Shown: piece after piece, positions 14,331-26,665 of the stretch
Layout of the letters: each line of letters begins with the position of its first letter
Position numbering within the stretch: position 1 is the first letter of the stretch
Assembly: GCF_038396675.1 (NCBI RefSeq)
Contig: NC_088926.1
Coordinates: 5,366,001-5,430,000 of the forward strand
Length of the DNA: 64,000 nucleotides
From: Hydra vulgaris
Taxonomy: Eukaryota; Cnidaria; Hydrozoa; Anthoathecata; Hydridae
Direction of reading: 5' to 3'
Translations under genes and position numbers: made by a program
Notes under the pieces: model-generated
Databases searched by the model: none
Told to the model about the DNA's origin: nothing
Seen by the model: the letters and a program-made list of their open reading frames with translations, nothing else

Positions 14331-14998
14331 TCTTGTCATTTATATCTTATTTTATCACTTATATTTATCTTATTTACCTTACTATATCACTTATATTTAT
14401 ACTATAGTAGTATAGTTATATTATAAATCTTATTTATATTTTAAACTTATATACTTATAGTTATACTTTACTCTTTAATCTTAGATTATTTAGACTTATT
14501 ATTTAAATATAAAGATTATTTATACAGTATCATAATGCTTATATAGTATTTATATTATATCTATTATATTATTTATCATTATCTGATTCTTATAAGTTAC
14601 TATATTTTATACCACAATTATTTAATACATTATTTCTGTTTGAATATATAAGTTTCAAAAGGGTTACATACTTTACTTTTAAAATATTGTCACGTTCTCA
14701 CTTTTCATCAAAATCTCACACACAGTATTGCATAGGGTTCACTAGTATCTGTAATTAAAATATAGACTAAAATTTGATACCAATAATAAAATAAAACTTG
14801 TATAAAATAAAAGTATAAAAGTCATAAATAAAAATACAAAATTCTGTAAATTAAAATATAACTCTTAAATTAAAAATTAAAATATAAAACTCAAAATTAA
14901 AAATAGAAATAAAAACCTAATAAAAATACAAATATAAATTTAGTTCAACCAAGTACCCTTTTCTCATCTTCATTATCCTAAATGCTGAAGTGAATAAT

Positions 14999-17900
14999 AT
15001 GGTTGTTAAATCTCCTTGTGGTGTTTGTTATAAAACCGTAACATGCAATCAAAAAGCTATACAGTGTGACTCTTGCAATAAGTGGATCCACATTAGGTGT
15101 AATAATGTTGATAAAAAATTCTACAACTCTTTGATGACTGAAACTGGCTATTGGTACTGTTTTAATTGCTTAAATAACACTCTACCATACTCTTCCCTTA
15201 CAGATAAGGATTTTAAGGTCACTATAAATGGTGCAAACACTTCTACTCATAATTTATTTTATGACACTTCATCTAACCTAAATAATCTTTTTCAAAATAA
15301 ACTTGACAATGATAATATTAATTGTAAATACTATGATACAACAGAGTATAACAAAGCTATTAGTATTGATTCAAAAACCTATTTACATGTAAATATATCA
15401 TCCCTGACATATTACCTTGATGATCTAAAACTTCTGCTTTCCCTTATGAATAATAAACCTAATATCATTGCTATATCTGAAACTCGCTTAAATCGTAACA
15501 TAACACTTAGAACTGATATTGCTTTAAATGGCTATGTCTTTGAACATACTGATTCACATTCTAATAAAGGAGGAACTATTATATACATAAAATCTGAATT
15601 AAATTATAACTTAAGATCTGACCTCATAATCCAGAACAACAAAGAACTAGAATCAACCTTTATTGAAATTTTACTGCCATCAGAAAAAAATATTATTGTA
15701 GGTTGCATTTATTGCCACCCATGTATGAGCACTAGTGAGTTTAATATCACTTATATACAAACCTTACTTGACAAGTTATCACTAGAGAATAAAAATATAG
15801 TTCTTTTAGGAGACTTTAACATTAATCTTTTAAAATATGACTCCTGCAATGATGTTTCTAACTTTCTAGATCTTATGTGCTCTTTCTCCCTCTTCCCATT
15901 AATTACTCAACCAACCAGAATTACCCCAAAATCAAAGACTCTCATAGATAATATATTTGTAAACTTTCACACTCCAAATACTAAATCAGGCAACCTAACA
16001 GTATGTCTTGCTGACCATCTTGTTCAGTTCATATCCTTCCCATCCAAGAACTTAAAACAGTCTCATCCCAAATTATATCGTAGATGTTTTAAAAATTTTG
16101 ATGAAAAAAGTTTTTTAAAAGACCTTAAAGAAACTGATTGGCTTTCAATAAACCATTTAAACTACTGTGTTAATAACTCTACTTCAAAGTTGTTGGATGC
16201 ACTTAAAAGATTACTTGATAATCACACCCCTTTTAAAATGTCAACCAAAAAAGCTAATAAATCTTTATCAAAGCCATGGATTACTAAAGGAATCATTATG
16301 TCAATACAAATTAAAAATAAGTTGCACAAGAAGTTTATAAAATGTAAAAATGAGAATTTAAAGCTACAATACTTTCAAAAATTCAAATATTACAGAAATC
16401 AAATTAGTAACCTACTACGATACTCAAAAAAATCATATTATTCAACCTACTTTAATGAAAACTTAAATAACCTTAAAAATACCTGGAAAGGAATAAGGAG
16501 TATTATTTATATTAAATCAAAGATCAACAATAATATAGATAGTTTAAATATCAATAATAAAACTATAACTAACAAGAAAATAATTGCAAACACTTTTAAT
16601 GATTACTTCTCTTCAATTGCAGATAAACTTTCTAAAGAAATTATACCTCCTAGATTTCACTTCAGCCACTATTTGAAAAATCAAAATCCTGATACTTTTT
16701 TTATATCTCCAGTTACTCCTCAAGAAGTAAATGACTATATTTCCCTCTTGAATCCAAAAAAAAGCACCGGTCCCAATAGCATTCCTTCAAAAATAATGAC
16801 CTTAGCATCTCAAGAATTGAGCTTCCCCTTGAGTATTATAATAAATCAATCTTTTCAATCAGGGATATTCCCTGACTTATTTAAAGTTGCAGAAGTTGTT
16901 CCAATTTTTAAAAGCGGCTGTAAACAAGATCCATGTAACTATCGGCCTATATCCTTACTCTCAAATATAGGTAAACTAATTGAAAAATTTATGTATAACA
17001 GGCTGCTCAATTTTTTAAATCTATCAGATAGCTTATATAGTCTGCAATTTGGATTCCGAAAGAAACACTCTACTAACCAAGCACTCATAGATATAACTGA
17101 AACCATACGTGAGGCTTTGGATCAAAAGCAATTTGCTGGTGGAGTATTTGTTGACCTGCAAAAAGCTTTTGATACTGTCAACCATGAAATTTTATTATCA
17201 AAACTGTATCATTATGGTGTAAGGGGAATTGCACTGAACTGGTTTAAGTCATATCTAAACCATCGTCCACAAAGTGTTACTATTGGTAATATCTCATCCA
17301 CTACTAAGTTTACATCTATAGGTGTTCCTCAGGGTTCAACTTTGGGTCCGCTTCTTTTCCTTATCTACATTAATGATTTAAACACTTGTATTAAATACTC
17401 AAAGGTGTATCATTTTGCTGATGACACTAACCTTCTGATTGTAGATAAGTCTTTAAAAAAGCTAAATAAGTACCTAAATTATGACCTGGCATCACTGGTT
17501 CAATGGCTGCGATCAAACAAAATATCTTTGAATGTCAAAAAAACTGAATTAGTTCTATTTAAACCTCAAGGCAAAAAAATTACCAAAAAACTTAATTTTA
17601 GAATTAGTGGTCAAAAACTAAATATTGTAGATAAAATAAAATATCTGGGCATATTATTAGATGAAAATCTTTTGTTCATTCAACAAATTAAGTCCATATC
17701 AAACAAATTAAGTCGAGCAAATGGAATGCTTACCAAAATAAGGCATTTTGTGAATTACGAAACCCTTGTGAATATTTGGCATGCTATTTTTAACTCCCAC
17801 CTACGCTATGGTTGTCAGATATGGGGACAAAGTCCATCCATTTATAAAAAAAACCTTATAAATCTCCAGAATAAATCTTTAAGAATAATTCACTTTCAAC

Positions 17901-18214
17901 CTAACAGTTTTAGTTCTGACATACTGTATAATCTTTCTAAAATTTTAAAGCTTGACGAACTTATCTACTTATCAAACTGTGTTCTTGTATGGGACATTGT
18001 CCACCATAATACGCTTAGCTGCTTCACTAGCTATTTTAAATTCACAAATGATGTTCATAGTTATAAACTTAGGTCTGTATCTTATTGTAGTCTTTCTATG
18101 CCTTTAAAACAAACACACAAGTATGGCATAAAGTCAATCAAGTATCAATCAATTCTATGTTGGAACTCTCTTCCTGTTGAAACTAAAAAAAATATTCTCC
18201 AAAATATCAAATAG
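14999..18214 (+). CDS. CR1-like retrotransposon polyprotein: PHD, endonuclease, reverse transcriptase
   Basis: 1,071 codons with no stop or frameshift. I start at the ATG of MVVKSPCGVC; the frame is open a little upstream through a GTG at 14990. Order: a PHD-type C4HC3 finger (C7, C10, C23, C26, H31, C34 and a WYCFNC pair), which may bind chromatin. Then an AP-endonuclease-like domain, with ISETRLNRN, LLGDFNINLL (D272) and LADHL (D339-H340) as catalytic landmarks. Then reverse transcriptase with NYRPISLLSNIGKLIEK, FVDLQKAFDTV (motif A Asp719), GVPQGSTLGPLLFLIYINDL and FADD (806-809). A thumb and C-terminal tail follow. No separate ORF1 was found. All catalytic positions I can check are kept, so this copy could be recently active or protein-competent. 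Confidence 0.92.
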   Translation: MVVKSPCGVCYKTVTCNQKAIQCDSCNKWIHIRCNNVDKKFYNSLMTETGYWYCFNCLNNTLPYSSLTDKDFKVTINGANTSTHNLFYDTSSNLNNLFQNKLDNDNINCKYYDTTEYNKAISIDSKTYLHVNISSLTYYLDDLKLLLSLMNNKPNIIAISETRLNRNITLRTDIALNGYVFEHTDSHSNKGGTIIYIKSELNYNLRSDLIIQNNKELESTFIEILLPSEKNIIVGCIYCHPCMSTSEFNITYIQTLLDKLSLENKNIVLLGDFNINLLKYDSCNDVSNFLDLMCSFSLFPLITQPTRITPKSKTLIDNIFVNFHTPNTKSGNLTVCLADHLVQFISFPSKNLKQSHPKLYRRCFKNFDEKSFLKDLKETDWLSINHLNYCVNNSTSKLLDALKRLLDNHTPFKMSTKKANKSLSKPWITKGIIMSIQIKNKLHKKFIKCKNENLKLQYFQKFKYYRNQISNLLRYSKKSYYSTYFNENLNNLKNTWKGIRSIIYIKSKINNNIDSLNINNKTITNKKIIANTFNDYFSSIADKLSKEIIPPRFHFSHYLKNQNPDTFFISPVTPQEVNDYISLLNPKKSTGPNSIPSKIMTLASQELSFPLSIIINQSFQSGIFPDLFKVAEVVPIFKSGCKQDPCNYRPISLLSNIGKLIEKFMYNRLLNFLNLSDSLYSLQFGFRKKHSTNQALIDITETIREALDQKQFAGGVFVDLQKAFDTVNHEILLSKLYHYGVRGIALNWFKSYLNHRPQSVTIGNISSTTKFTSIGVPQGSTLGPLLFLIYINDLNTCIKYSKVYHFADDTNLLIVDKSLKKLNKYLNYDLASLVQWLRSNKISLNVKKTELVLFKPQGKKITKKLNFRISGQKLNIVDKIKYLGILLDENLLFIQQIKSISNKLSRANGMLTKIRHFVNYETLVNIWHAIFNSHLRYGCQIWGQSPSIYKKNLINLQNKSLRIIHFQPNSFSSDILYNLSKILKLDELIYLSNCVLVWDIVHHNTLSCFTSYFKFTNDVHSYKLRSVSYCSLSMPLKQTHKYGIKSIKYQSILCWNSLPVETKKNILQNIK

Positions 18215-19175
18215 AAATGCCTTTATAACCCATGTAAAAAACTTTATCTTCAGTAAAAATTATCAATGAACTATCAGTTATGCAATCACCCCCTAGTTAT
18301 TCTCTATAACTAAATTTTTAATATAATAAAAGTAACATAAAAATAAATGAAAATAACTCATAAATAAAAATAAAAATAAGAATAAATATATAAAACCAAA
18401 AATAAAAATAAAAATATAAAACCCATAAAATAGAAATAAAAATATAAAACCCATAAAATAGAAATAAAATAGAAATAAAAACATAAAACTAAAAATAAAA
18501 CATAAAAATATATAAATGTTCATTTAGTCACAATCAAGTACCCTCATTTTCATCATCCTGTAAAGTTATATGGCTCTAAAAATTGTGGCACTACTAAACC
18601 ATATAACATGTAATAAATAAACAATAAACTATTTTCTATGCAATCGTCCCGCTTAATTCTCTATAACAATTTTTTTTTTTTTTTTTTTTTTTTTCTTTTA
18701 CTTTAATTCATATTCAATTTTTCTATGCTTGAAAAATGCTGGATCACAACAAAACTCCTATGACTTCTACTTCTTTGACTCTACTTCCTTTATTTCCTTC
18801 TTTTTATTGTTATATTTTTTGTTATTGATATTGTTATGATTTTTATATTTTTTATTTATTTTTATTTTTTTTGCATTATCCTTATGATAATCACTATAAT
18901 ATATATAGATAAATATATAGTAAAATATATACCTATTTATAGTAAAATATATAGATAGTACTTATTATATTACTCTATTTAATATTATTATTACTATTTA
19001 TCACTATTATTATTACTATTTATTTTTATTTATTTTTTATTACTTTTTATTATTATCATTATTATTATGCTATATTTATACCATCATAGGTCTTTACGCG
19101 TCATTAGTTTATAACTGTTTGTAAATGTCCCGCAAGATTGTATATATATACAGTTATTATTAAAGTGAAAATATA
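18215..19175 (+). other. 3' UTR of the CR1-like element
   Basis: Holds an imperfect internal duplication. ATGCAATC...ATTCTCTATAAC occurs at 18273-18308 and again at 18639-18667, and the A-rich block at 18320-18510 resembles the leader. A T-run lies at 18669-18694. The last 60 bases before the tail contain a TATATATATA stretch. Confidence 0.6.
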
Positions 19176-19205
19176 TTGATTTGATTTGATTTGATTTGAT
19201 TTGAT
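19176..19205. repeat. (TTGAT)6 tail of the CR1-like element
   Basis: Six perfect pentamers end the element on the plus strand. CR1/L2-type elements end in such short repeats. Confidence 0.85.
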
Positions 19206-19214
19206 TTACTGCAA

Positions 19215-19322
19215 TTTGACTTTCCCAGTAGTGTTACCCCCCCTGCCCCGCCCCTTCCTCAAAATAACTTTTGTTCCTACGGGCTTGCAATCATGCAAAC
19301 AATATTTTTTGATATTGGTTTT
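19215..19322. repeat. GC-rich right inverted repeat flanking the CR1 region
   Basis: Inverted partner of 13388-13500, including CCTACGGGCTTGCAATCATG (reverse of the GCCCGTAG block) and a CCCCCCCTGCCCCGCCCC tract. Confidence 0.45.
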
Positions 19323-20312
<990 letters not shown>

Positions 20313-20496
20313 GTATACAGTACAATCTCTCTAGATTTTTCAAATATAGAAAGTTGACTTTTTTTTGAATATTTTTTTCAAAGTAACGAATAGAAATCAA
20401 ACAAATAGTAATTCTTTGGCCTAAAAGCAATATATATTATGTGTTTTAAACTTTTAAATTAAAAAAAAAAGTCAGTAATTGTAGATTTGAGCTTGT

Positions 20497-20905
20497 AAAT
20501 TCATGTCAAAGACACAATTTATATCTTTAAGAGCCTTTGTCAAATTGTCTCCAAATTAGTTTGCTTTTTCTTAAATTAGTCAAGCCATCCTTCCGAAGCT
20601 TGAAAATTTTTGAAGTATAACTCTATCGCAAAATAAAAAGCTTTTTATTTTACCAGCAAGCCACTAATTGGTACATTGTCAGCTCTCATTCGTTTGAACC
20701 ATATAGGTACAACTTTGTTTACTAGGTAATACGAATCAACTTTCACCCGTTTAGTCAAATTTTCTTGACAAAATGCGTCAAAGATTTAATCTTTATTCTT
20801 TTCCATGTTGAAAGAGTGTTTGGTGGAATATCAAAAATTTTCGAAACCTCTTTATTTGTTTATCCTTTCTTCAATTCCATTAGAGTTTTTTATTTCCGCT
20901 TCAAA
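20497..20905 (-). pseudogene. Tigger/pogo-type transposase, N-terminal fragment
   Basis: Frames on the minus strand read TLMELKKG-stop-TNKEVSKIFDIPPNTLSTWK (psq-type helix-turn-helix). Then KVDSYYLVNKVVPIWFKRMR, ADNVPISGLLVK, AFYFAIELYFKNFQASEGWL and a Phe-Lys-Lys-Lys end. The NVPISG...LA-EL---F-AS-GWL pattern is the CENP-B/Tigger DNA-binding domain. The DDE domain is missing and several stops interrupt the frame. The fragment ends within 10 bp of the start of the Penelope-like remnant at 20912. Confidence 0.65.
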
Positions 20906-20911
20906 AAGTCA

Positions 20912-22382
20912 TCATGGAGAAAATTAATTTTAACTACTCGTTAAAAAATATACCAGTACCAGACGAAACCAGTTTTAAACTGCAGCTGATAGAAAAAACA
21001 GAAAACTTCATCAAGCACACAACATTGCGTTTTTATTCAATTTGACATTTTTACCCCACTATTACATCAGAAATACTAAGTAATGCAATACTGTTTGCAA
21101 AAAAATACACAAGTATTAGCGAAGAGAACATCAGAGTCATTAAACATTGCAGAAAGTCCTTGCTATTTTTTAAAAACGAAACATGGAAGAAAAACTTAGC
21201 ACACGACTGCTTTGATGTCACAATGGATTGCTTTGACGGTGCAGAAGTTTGTGAACTGGTGGGCCTATATATATTAGACTCACTATCTAAAATAATAAAT
21301 AAAGAAGACGTTGGACTATATCGTGACGATGGTCTGATGATACTTCGTAAAAAAACTGGATCACAAATTGATAGAATACGAAAAAACATAATTAGAGTTA
21401 TAAAAACGATCGGTTTTAAAATAGAGATCCAAACAAACCTACCCGTAGTCAACTTCTTAGATGTATCCTTTAACTTAGAAAAAAGCTCCTACCAACCTTT
21501 CAAAAAACCAAATGAATATCTTCGTTACATCCACTCTGATTCCAACCACCCTCCGCAAATAATAAAGCAAATCCCCATCTCTATCAACAACAGGTTATCA
21601 CAAAATTCCTCGAATGAATAAACATTTAGTTTATCTATACCAGAATACGAAGATGAACTAAGAAGAAATGGCTTCACTAATTTTAATTTAAAGTATAACC
21701 CCCAAAAAAGAGAAAAAAAGACAAGAAAAAGAAATATAATATGGTTTACAATAAAAGCGTCTCTAACAATGTCGGAAATATCTTCCTGAACTTAATCGAC
21801 AAACACTTTCCAACATCCCACCCCCTAAGTAAACTATTCAATTGAAACACCATCAAATTGAGTTACAGCTGCACCATCGAAAGTATAATAAAAAGCCACA
21901 ACAAGAAAATTAGTTCAGAAAGACCAAAAGAATACCCACCCTGCAATTGCATAAAAAAAGAAAACTGCCCTATAATAGGAAAATGTAGAGCCTCTAATGT
22001 TATTTGTAAATGTATAGTATCCCCCCCTAACACCCCAGAAAAAGTATATGTTGGCCTAGCAGAAGGTGAATGGAAGAAAAGATGGGCTAACCACAAACAC
22101 TCATTCACAAACAAAAAGATGAAAAATTCAACCACCCTTTCAAAGTATATATGGCAGATAAAAGAAAACTTAAAAATAACACCAAAATTAACTTGGTCAA
22201 TAATTAAACAAGTCCCCGCCTACAGCAACGTAACAAAAAAATGCTTGCTTTGCCTTCATGAAAAACTTTGCATAATATCATACAAAGGTACGCAAAAATT
22301 ATTAAATAAAAAAACAGAAATTATTTCTAAGTGCCGTCACGAAAACAAGTTCTTGCTTGACAACCACGAGCCCAAAGATTAA
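20912..22382 (+). pseudogene. Penelope-like element: RT plus GIY-YIG endonuclease remnant
   Basis: Starts MEKINFNYSLKNIPVPDE. Through frame joins it gives FYPTITSEILSNAILFAKKY; DCFDGAEVCELVGLYILDSL; GLYRDDGLMIL, with the Penelope-type Y-DDG catalytic motif; VNFLDVSFNLEKSSYQPFKK; IIKQIPISINNRLSQ; and NLIDKHFPTSHPLSK. The C-terminal 174 codons (21858-22382) keep a Cys-rich stretch (PPCNCIKKENCP...CRASNVICKC), then VYVGLAEGEWKKRWANHKHS (GIY-YIG core) and CLLCLHEKLCII, ending CRHENKFLL. Domain order RT then GIY-YIG identifies a Penelope-like retroelement. Breaks: an in-frame stop after FYSI near 21042, a stop at 21619 with a frame change, and one at 21843. The endonuclease part alone is still open. 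Confidence 0.85.
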
Positions 22383-22564
22383 AAAACCAAACCACGCTCG
22401 CAAATAGTTATAGTTTTATAATTGTTTTTGAACGCCACGATGTTTATTAAGTATATTTTTTAACGAAAAAAACAATGCATTTTTTATCTGATGATTGCTA
22501 AACGCATGAAACTTTTAGTAGTAAAAATCATGTAGTTATTTTTATTTAATCTCGTCAAAAAATC

Positions 22565-22918
<354 letters not shown>

Positions 22919-22968
22919 CATTAATTAAGAGTAATTCAGCTTTAATAATTTTTTTTTTGTTATTTTAC

Positions 22969-24058
22969 AGTTTCGGTGCAACTCGCTGGGTAGAAGATTA
23001 ATTTGTGGTTTTTTGAGGAATTATTACTAAATATTGGGAATCACTGTACAAAAACAGATGTTCCAAAAACAAGAGCTTTGAGGCTCTTTTAAATCATTAT
23101 CTTGACAAGTTAGTACTTTTGCAAATGCATTTGCTTAAAGATTTTGCTTAAAAATTGAAAGAATTTCTAGTTCTATTTCAAACAGACAGACCTATGGTGG
23201 CATTTTCATTGAACATTTTAAAAAATATGTTGCGAAATTTGATGAAAACGATTCTCAAACCAAACATTTTAAATAAAGCTGCAACAGCATTTACTTTAAC
23301 AAAAATTGAAGTAGAGAAATCAACTAGAAGTCAAACCAAGAAGTAGACCGAATTGACATAGGAACAGCACTGAAACAGATGCTATATTCTCTTCATTGTA
23401 AACCAGAAGAGAAATTAGAATTTAGACAGATCTTCTTAAAATTACAAGAAAGATGTCCACTGAAGTATTCTTTAGTGAGGAATGCTTCATCTTTGTCTCC
23501 GAATGAAACAAGAATCAAAACAAGAAAGTTTCTACTCCGAAAATCAAGGGCCTTGCTGAGAGATTAAGTGCATTAAAATGGCTTTCAACTGATGTTGCAG
23601 ATGATGCAAAACAACAGTACAATTAATTTGTTGGTGCAAAATGTGTTTGATTTAGAGAAAAATTAGTCCTTTAATAAACTAACTGATTCTGTTGATAATT
23701 TTCTTGGTTTCTATTTGCACAAAACTCAAATGTATTGAGCATTGTAGAAAGTCTGTGCTATCATTTTTGTGTTATCTCATGACCAATGTGGTATAGAACG
23801 AGGATTCAGTGTTAAAAAGCAGTTGTTAATAGAAATTCTGCAAGAGTGATCTCTTGTTTCCCGAAGAATAGTTTATGACCACGTCAATTCCAATGACATT
23901 GTTATTCATCAGTATGAGCTTCTCAGTGACCTCTTAAAAAGCTGTAGGTTAGCATACAATAGGCACAATTCAATGTTGAAAGAAAATGAGGATCAGTTAA
24001 AAATTGACGAAGTAAGTAGGAAAGGTAAATTGATTGATGAAGAAATTATAATTATGTA
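22969..24058 (+). pseudogene. hAT-like transposase, C-terminal half, decayed
   Basis: Begins after a TTTTACAG with FGATRWVED, then frames with ALRLF, KEFLVLFQTDRPMVAFSLNI, LKNMLRNLMKTILKPNILNK and LKYSLVRNASSLSPNETRIK. Near the end CGIERGFSVKKQLLIEILQE is followed by a stop, then SLVSRRIVYDHVNSNDIVIH and LLSDLLKSCRLAYNRHNSML. The 'ERGFSVNKQLLVENL---SL--QRIVYDH' pattern is the dimerisation-region hallmark of a widespread hAT-like family. At least six stops or frame changes, so it is not functional. The N-terminal zinc finger and first catalytic block were not found. Confidence 0.6.
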
Positions 24059-24214
24059 AAAGAAAAAATAAAATTTTGCTATGTGCATCATAGCTCTTAA
24101 AACTGGTGCTGGCTAATTGAGCATTGAAGCAGAAGAAAAACAAAACTTCACTACCCTTACGTAGTAAAAAATAAGTATTCTTAGCATTGTAAATTCTGTT
24201 ATCAAATTTAGACG

Positions 24215-24345
24215 TACATTAGGCGTTCAAATTTGGACGTACATAGTACGATCAATTCAGAAATCTGAACCAATTCTGAACAAAAATTGTACGTTCCGTC
24301 CGGACATCTTTTGTACGTACAATGAACGTACTCGTGCCCACTTAA
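24215..24345. repeat. dispersed MITE-type fragment ending CTCGTGCCCACTT
   Basis: Rich in GTACGT/ACGTAC (five sites). Its right end, inverted, gives AGTGGGCACGAGTACGTTCA and TTGTACGTA. This matches 12642-12680 (CAGCGGGCACATGTACTTTC). The termini resemble the CAGTGGGCAC end of the complete small element at 55810-55910. Confidence 0.5.
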
Positions 24346-24849
24346 ATAATCTATATCTTCAAATATAAATAATAAAAGATATTGTTGTGTTTCTCAAAAG
24401 AGAGGTGATAGTATAGGTTCAAAAAACGTTGTTGAAATTAAAAATGAAAATATGTTGTTGAATATTTTAAACACAATCGATTAAATCTTATACAGGATCA
24501 GATCATTTGTTAGAACAATTTAAAATTTTTGAATAAAGCCTTTCATTGCTTGGTTTAAATCACAGAACTAACTTCATTTGTTGAAGATAGTTCTTACAAT
24601 AAATTAAATCCTAATGTTGTTCTTGAAAATTATGAAGATTTTTGTTCTACGAGTACTGATAATGGTTCTAAAAATTACAATTATGTTGATGATGGTGATT
24701 ATTGCGATCAATCTATTGAAGAAAATGCGATCAATATAGAAATCAATAGAATTGCAAATTCACATCGTATCTTTTTTATTTGTAAATGTGAATCTGGTTT
24801 GACTTCGTTTAGAAGAATACCAAATAAAGAGATAATCGATGATTTTATT

Positions 24850-24983
24850 AAAACAAACATACCAATACCAATTGATAGTCGGTGTTTTCAGTTTTTCACC
24901 GACTATCAATTGGTATTGATATGTTTGTTTTCATTAAAACAAACATACCAATACCAATTAATAGTCGGTGTTTTCAGTTTTTT
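24850..24983. repeat. 35-bp hairpin plus a third direct copy
   Basis: 24850-24884 and 24897-24931 are near-perfect inverted copies of a sequence containing AACAAACATACCAATACCAA, with a 12-base loop. A third copy in the first orientation follows at 24934-24983, including the loop. It lies inside the decayed transposase, so this is a local inverted and tandem duplication. Confidence 0.85.
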
Positions 24984-25105
24984 TTTTGACTGATAGTAAG
25001 TGGCTTAATGATGAATATTAAGATATATCAATTGTAAAAAAACTTAAATAATAATTATAATAATAAGCTTTTTAATAACTTTTTGTCTAGATTTTAAAAA
25101 TAGCA

Positions 25106-25322
<217 letters not shown>

Positions 25323-26665
25323 TAAAAACAGCATCACATCATCTAAGCATCGATAAGCATCGATATTTGCACAACTTAGTGATCTAAATAAAGTAACAAC
25401 TGAGTTTTGTCTCCAAAATACAAGTTTTACCAAAAAATGAAAACTCTATATATGCTAAGTGAATTAAAAACAATAAAAAAACTAAGCATATTTTTTTTTT
25501 CTTTCAAACGCTCGAAATAACAAGCTATTGTAGTTTATCTCGTTTGGTTAAAGATTGGTCTTGATCAAAATTTAAATGCTTGTTATTTTGGTTTGTTATG
25601 TCGGCTTAAAGTTCAGAAATATTGCCATCAGATAAGAGCCTTGCTTAATGGTGATTTTGTAGGCAAAAATTTATGAGCAAAATCACCATCACGAAAAAGT
25701 TGGATGCTAAACACAGATATGATCAAAGATATGTTTGACTTAAAACAGCTTGCAATTATAGCCGAAGTTAGTTATTTATTCTGTCAAAAAGGTTGCTTAG
25801 TGGGCAAAAAGTTATTAAAAGACATTTAGTTTAGCCTGTTGTAGTATGCACTGCAAATGGTTTTATTGTTGATGTTTATGGACCTTTTGTGGCAACTATT
25901 AATGACGCAACTATATTAAGTGTTTTAAAAACAAAAAGCGATTTAAGAGTTGAGTCTAAGGATTTATTAGTTTTATAAAGAGATTTCAAAAATATCATTG
26001 ATAAATTTAAAACTACTCATAAAGTATTTACCAAGATGCCAACTTGTTCTAAAAGTCAGTTTATAAGTTTAACAGCTATCCATACTAGGTTTCTTACAAA
26101 ATGCAAATGGGTATATTTGCCTAGGTACTATCTTTAGTTTTAAGTTGTAAAGTTTGTTAGATTTAATTAATAAACAGATTTAATATTTTAGAACTGTAAA
26201 ATCTATTAAACTTTTTAAAATTGTTCTTCTGTTAATGGTACATTCAAACAATCTTTTAATTCTTTGGAAAAAATAAGAAGTACAATGCTTCCTCAAATAA
26301 TGTTGTAATAATAGCTGCTTATTTGATTAACTGTTTTTATCTAAAATATATATCCGATAAAAAAAAAAGACAAAAAATATAGACATAAAGATATTGCAAT
26401 TTTAACGAAAAATAAAATTAATTAAAAAAATGAACTGGAATCATACATTTTGAATACAAAAAGCTAAAGTAAATTGCAATTTGAACCAGTTGACGCATTA
26501 GATATAAATGATTTCCCAAAGTTTTCTATAAAGGATATGCGAAAATACATCACATTTAATAGTTATCCGATAAAGCAAAGTTACAGTTATTCATCAGATC
26601 ATTTGAAAAAAACGGAAAATGTATTATTTTGGTTGATAAAATATTTAACAAGTTCAACATCATAA

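Larger units (their letters stand above)
13700..19205 (+). mobile_element. CR1-like non-LTR retrotransposon, apparently full length
   Basis: One intact ORF (14999-18214) is preceded by an AT-rich leader and followed by a 1-kb 3' UTR that ends in (TTGAT)6 at 19176-19205. A short tandem-repeat tail, not poly(A), is typical of the CR1/L2 branch. The 5' boundary cannot be seen; 13700 is a guess. A-rich AAAATA blocks lie both before (14755-14935) and after (18300-18510) the ORF, each followed by a CAAGTACCC-type motif. It lies between the GC-rich inverted repeats at 13.4 and 19.3 kb. Confidence 0.8.

Noticed and set aside
14990-14998. GTG start of the CR1-like ORF
   Set aside because: Eukaryotic start expected at the ATG three codons later; the open frame upstream has no conserved residues.
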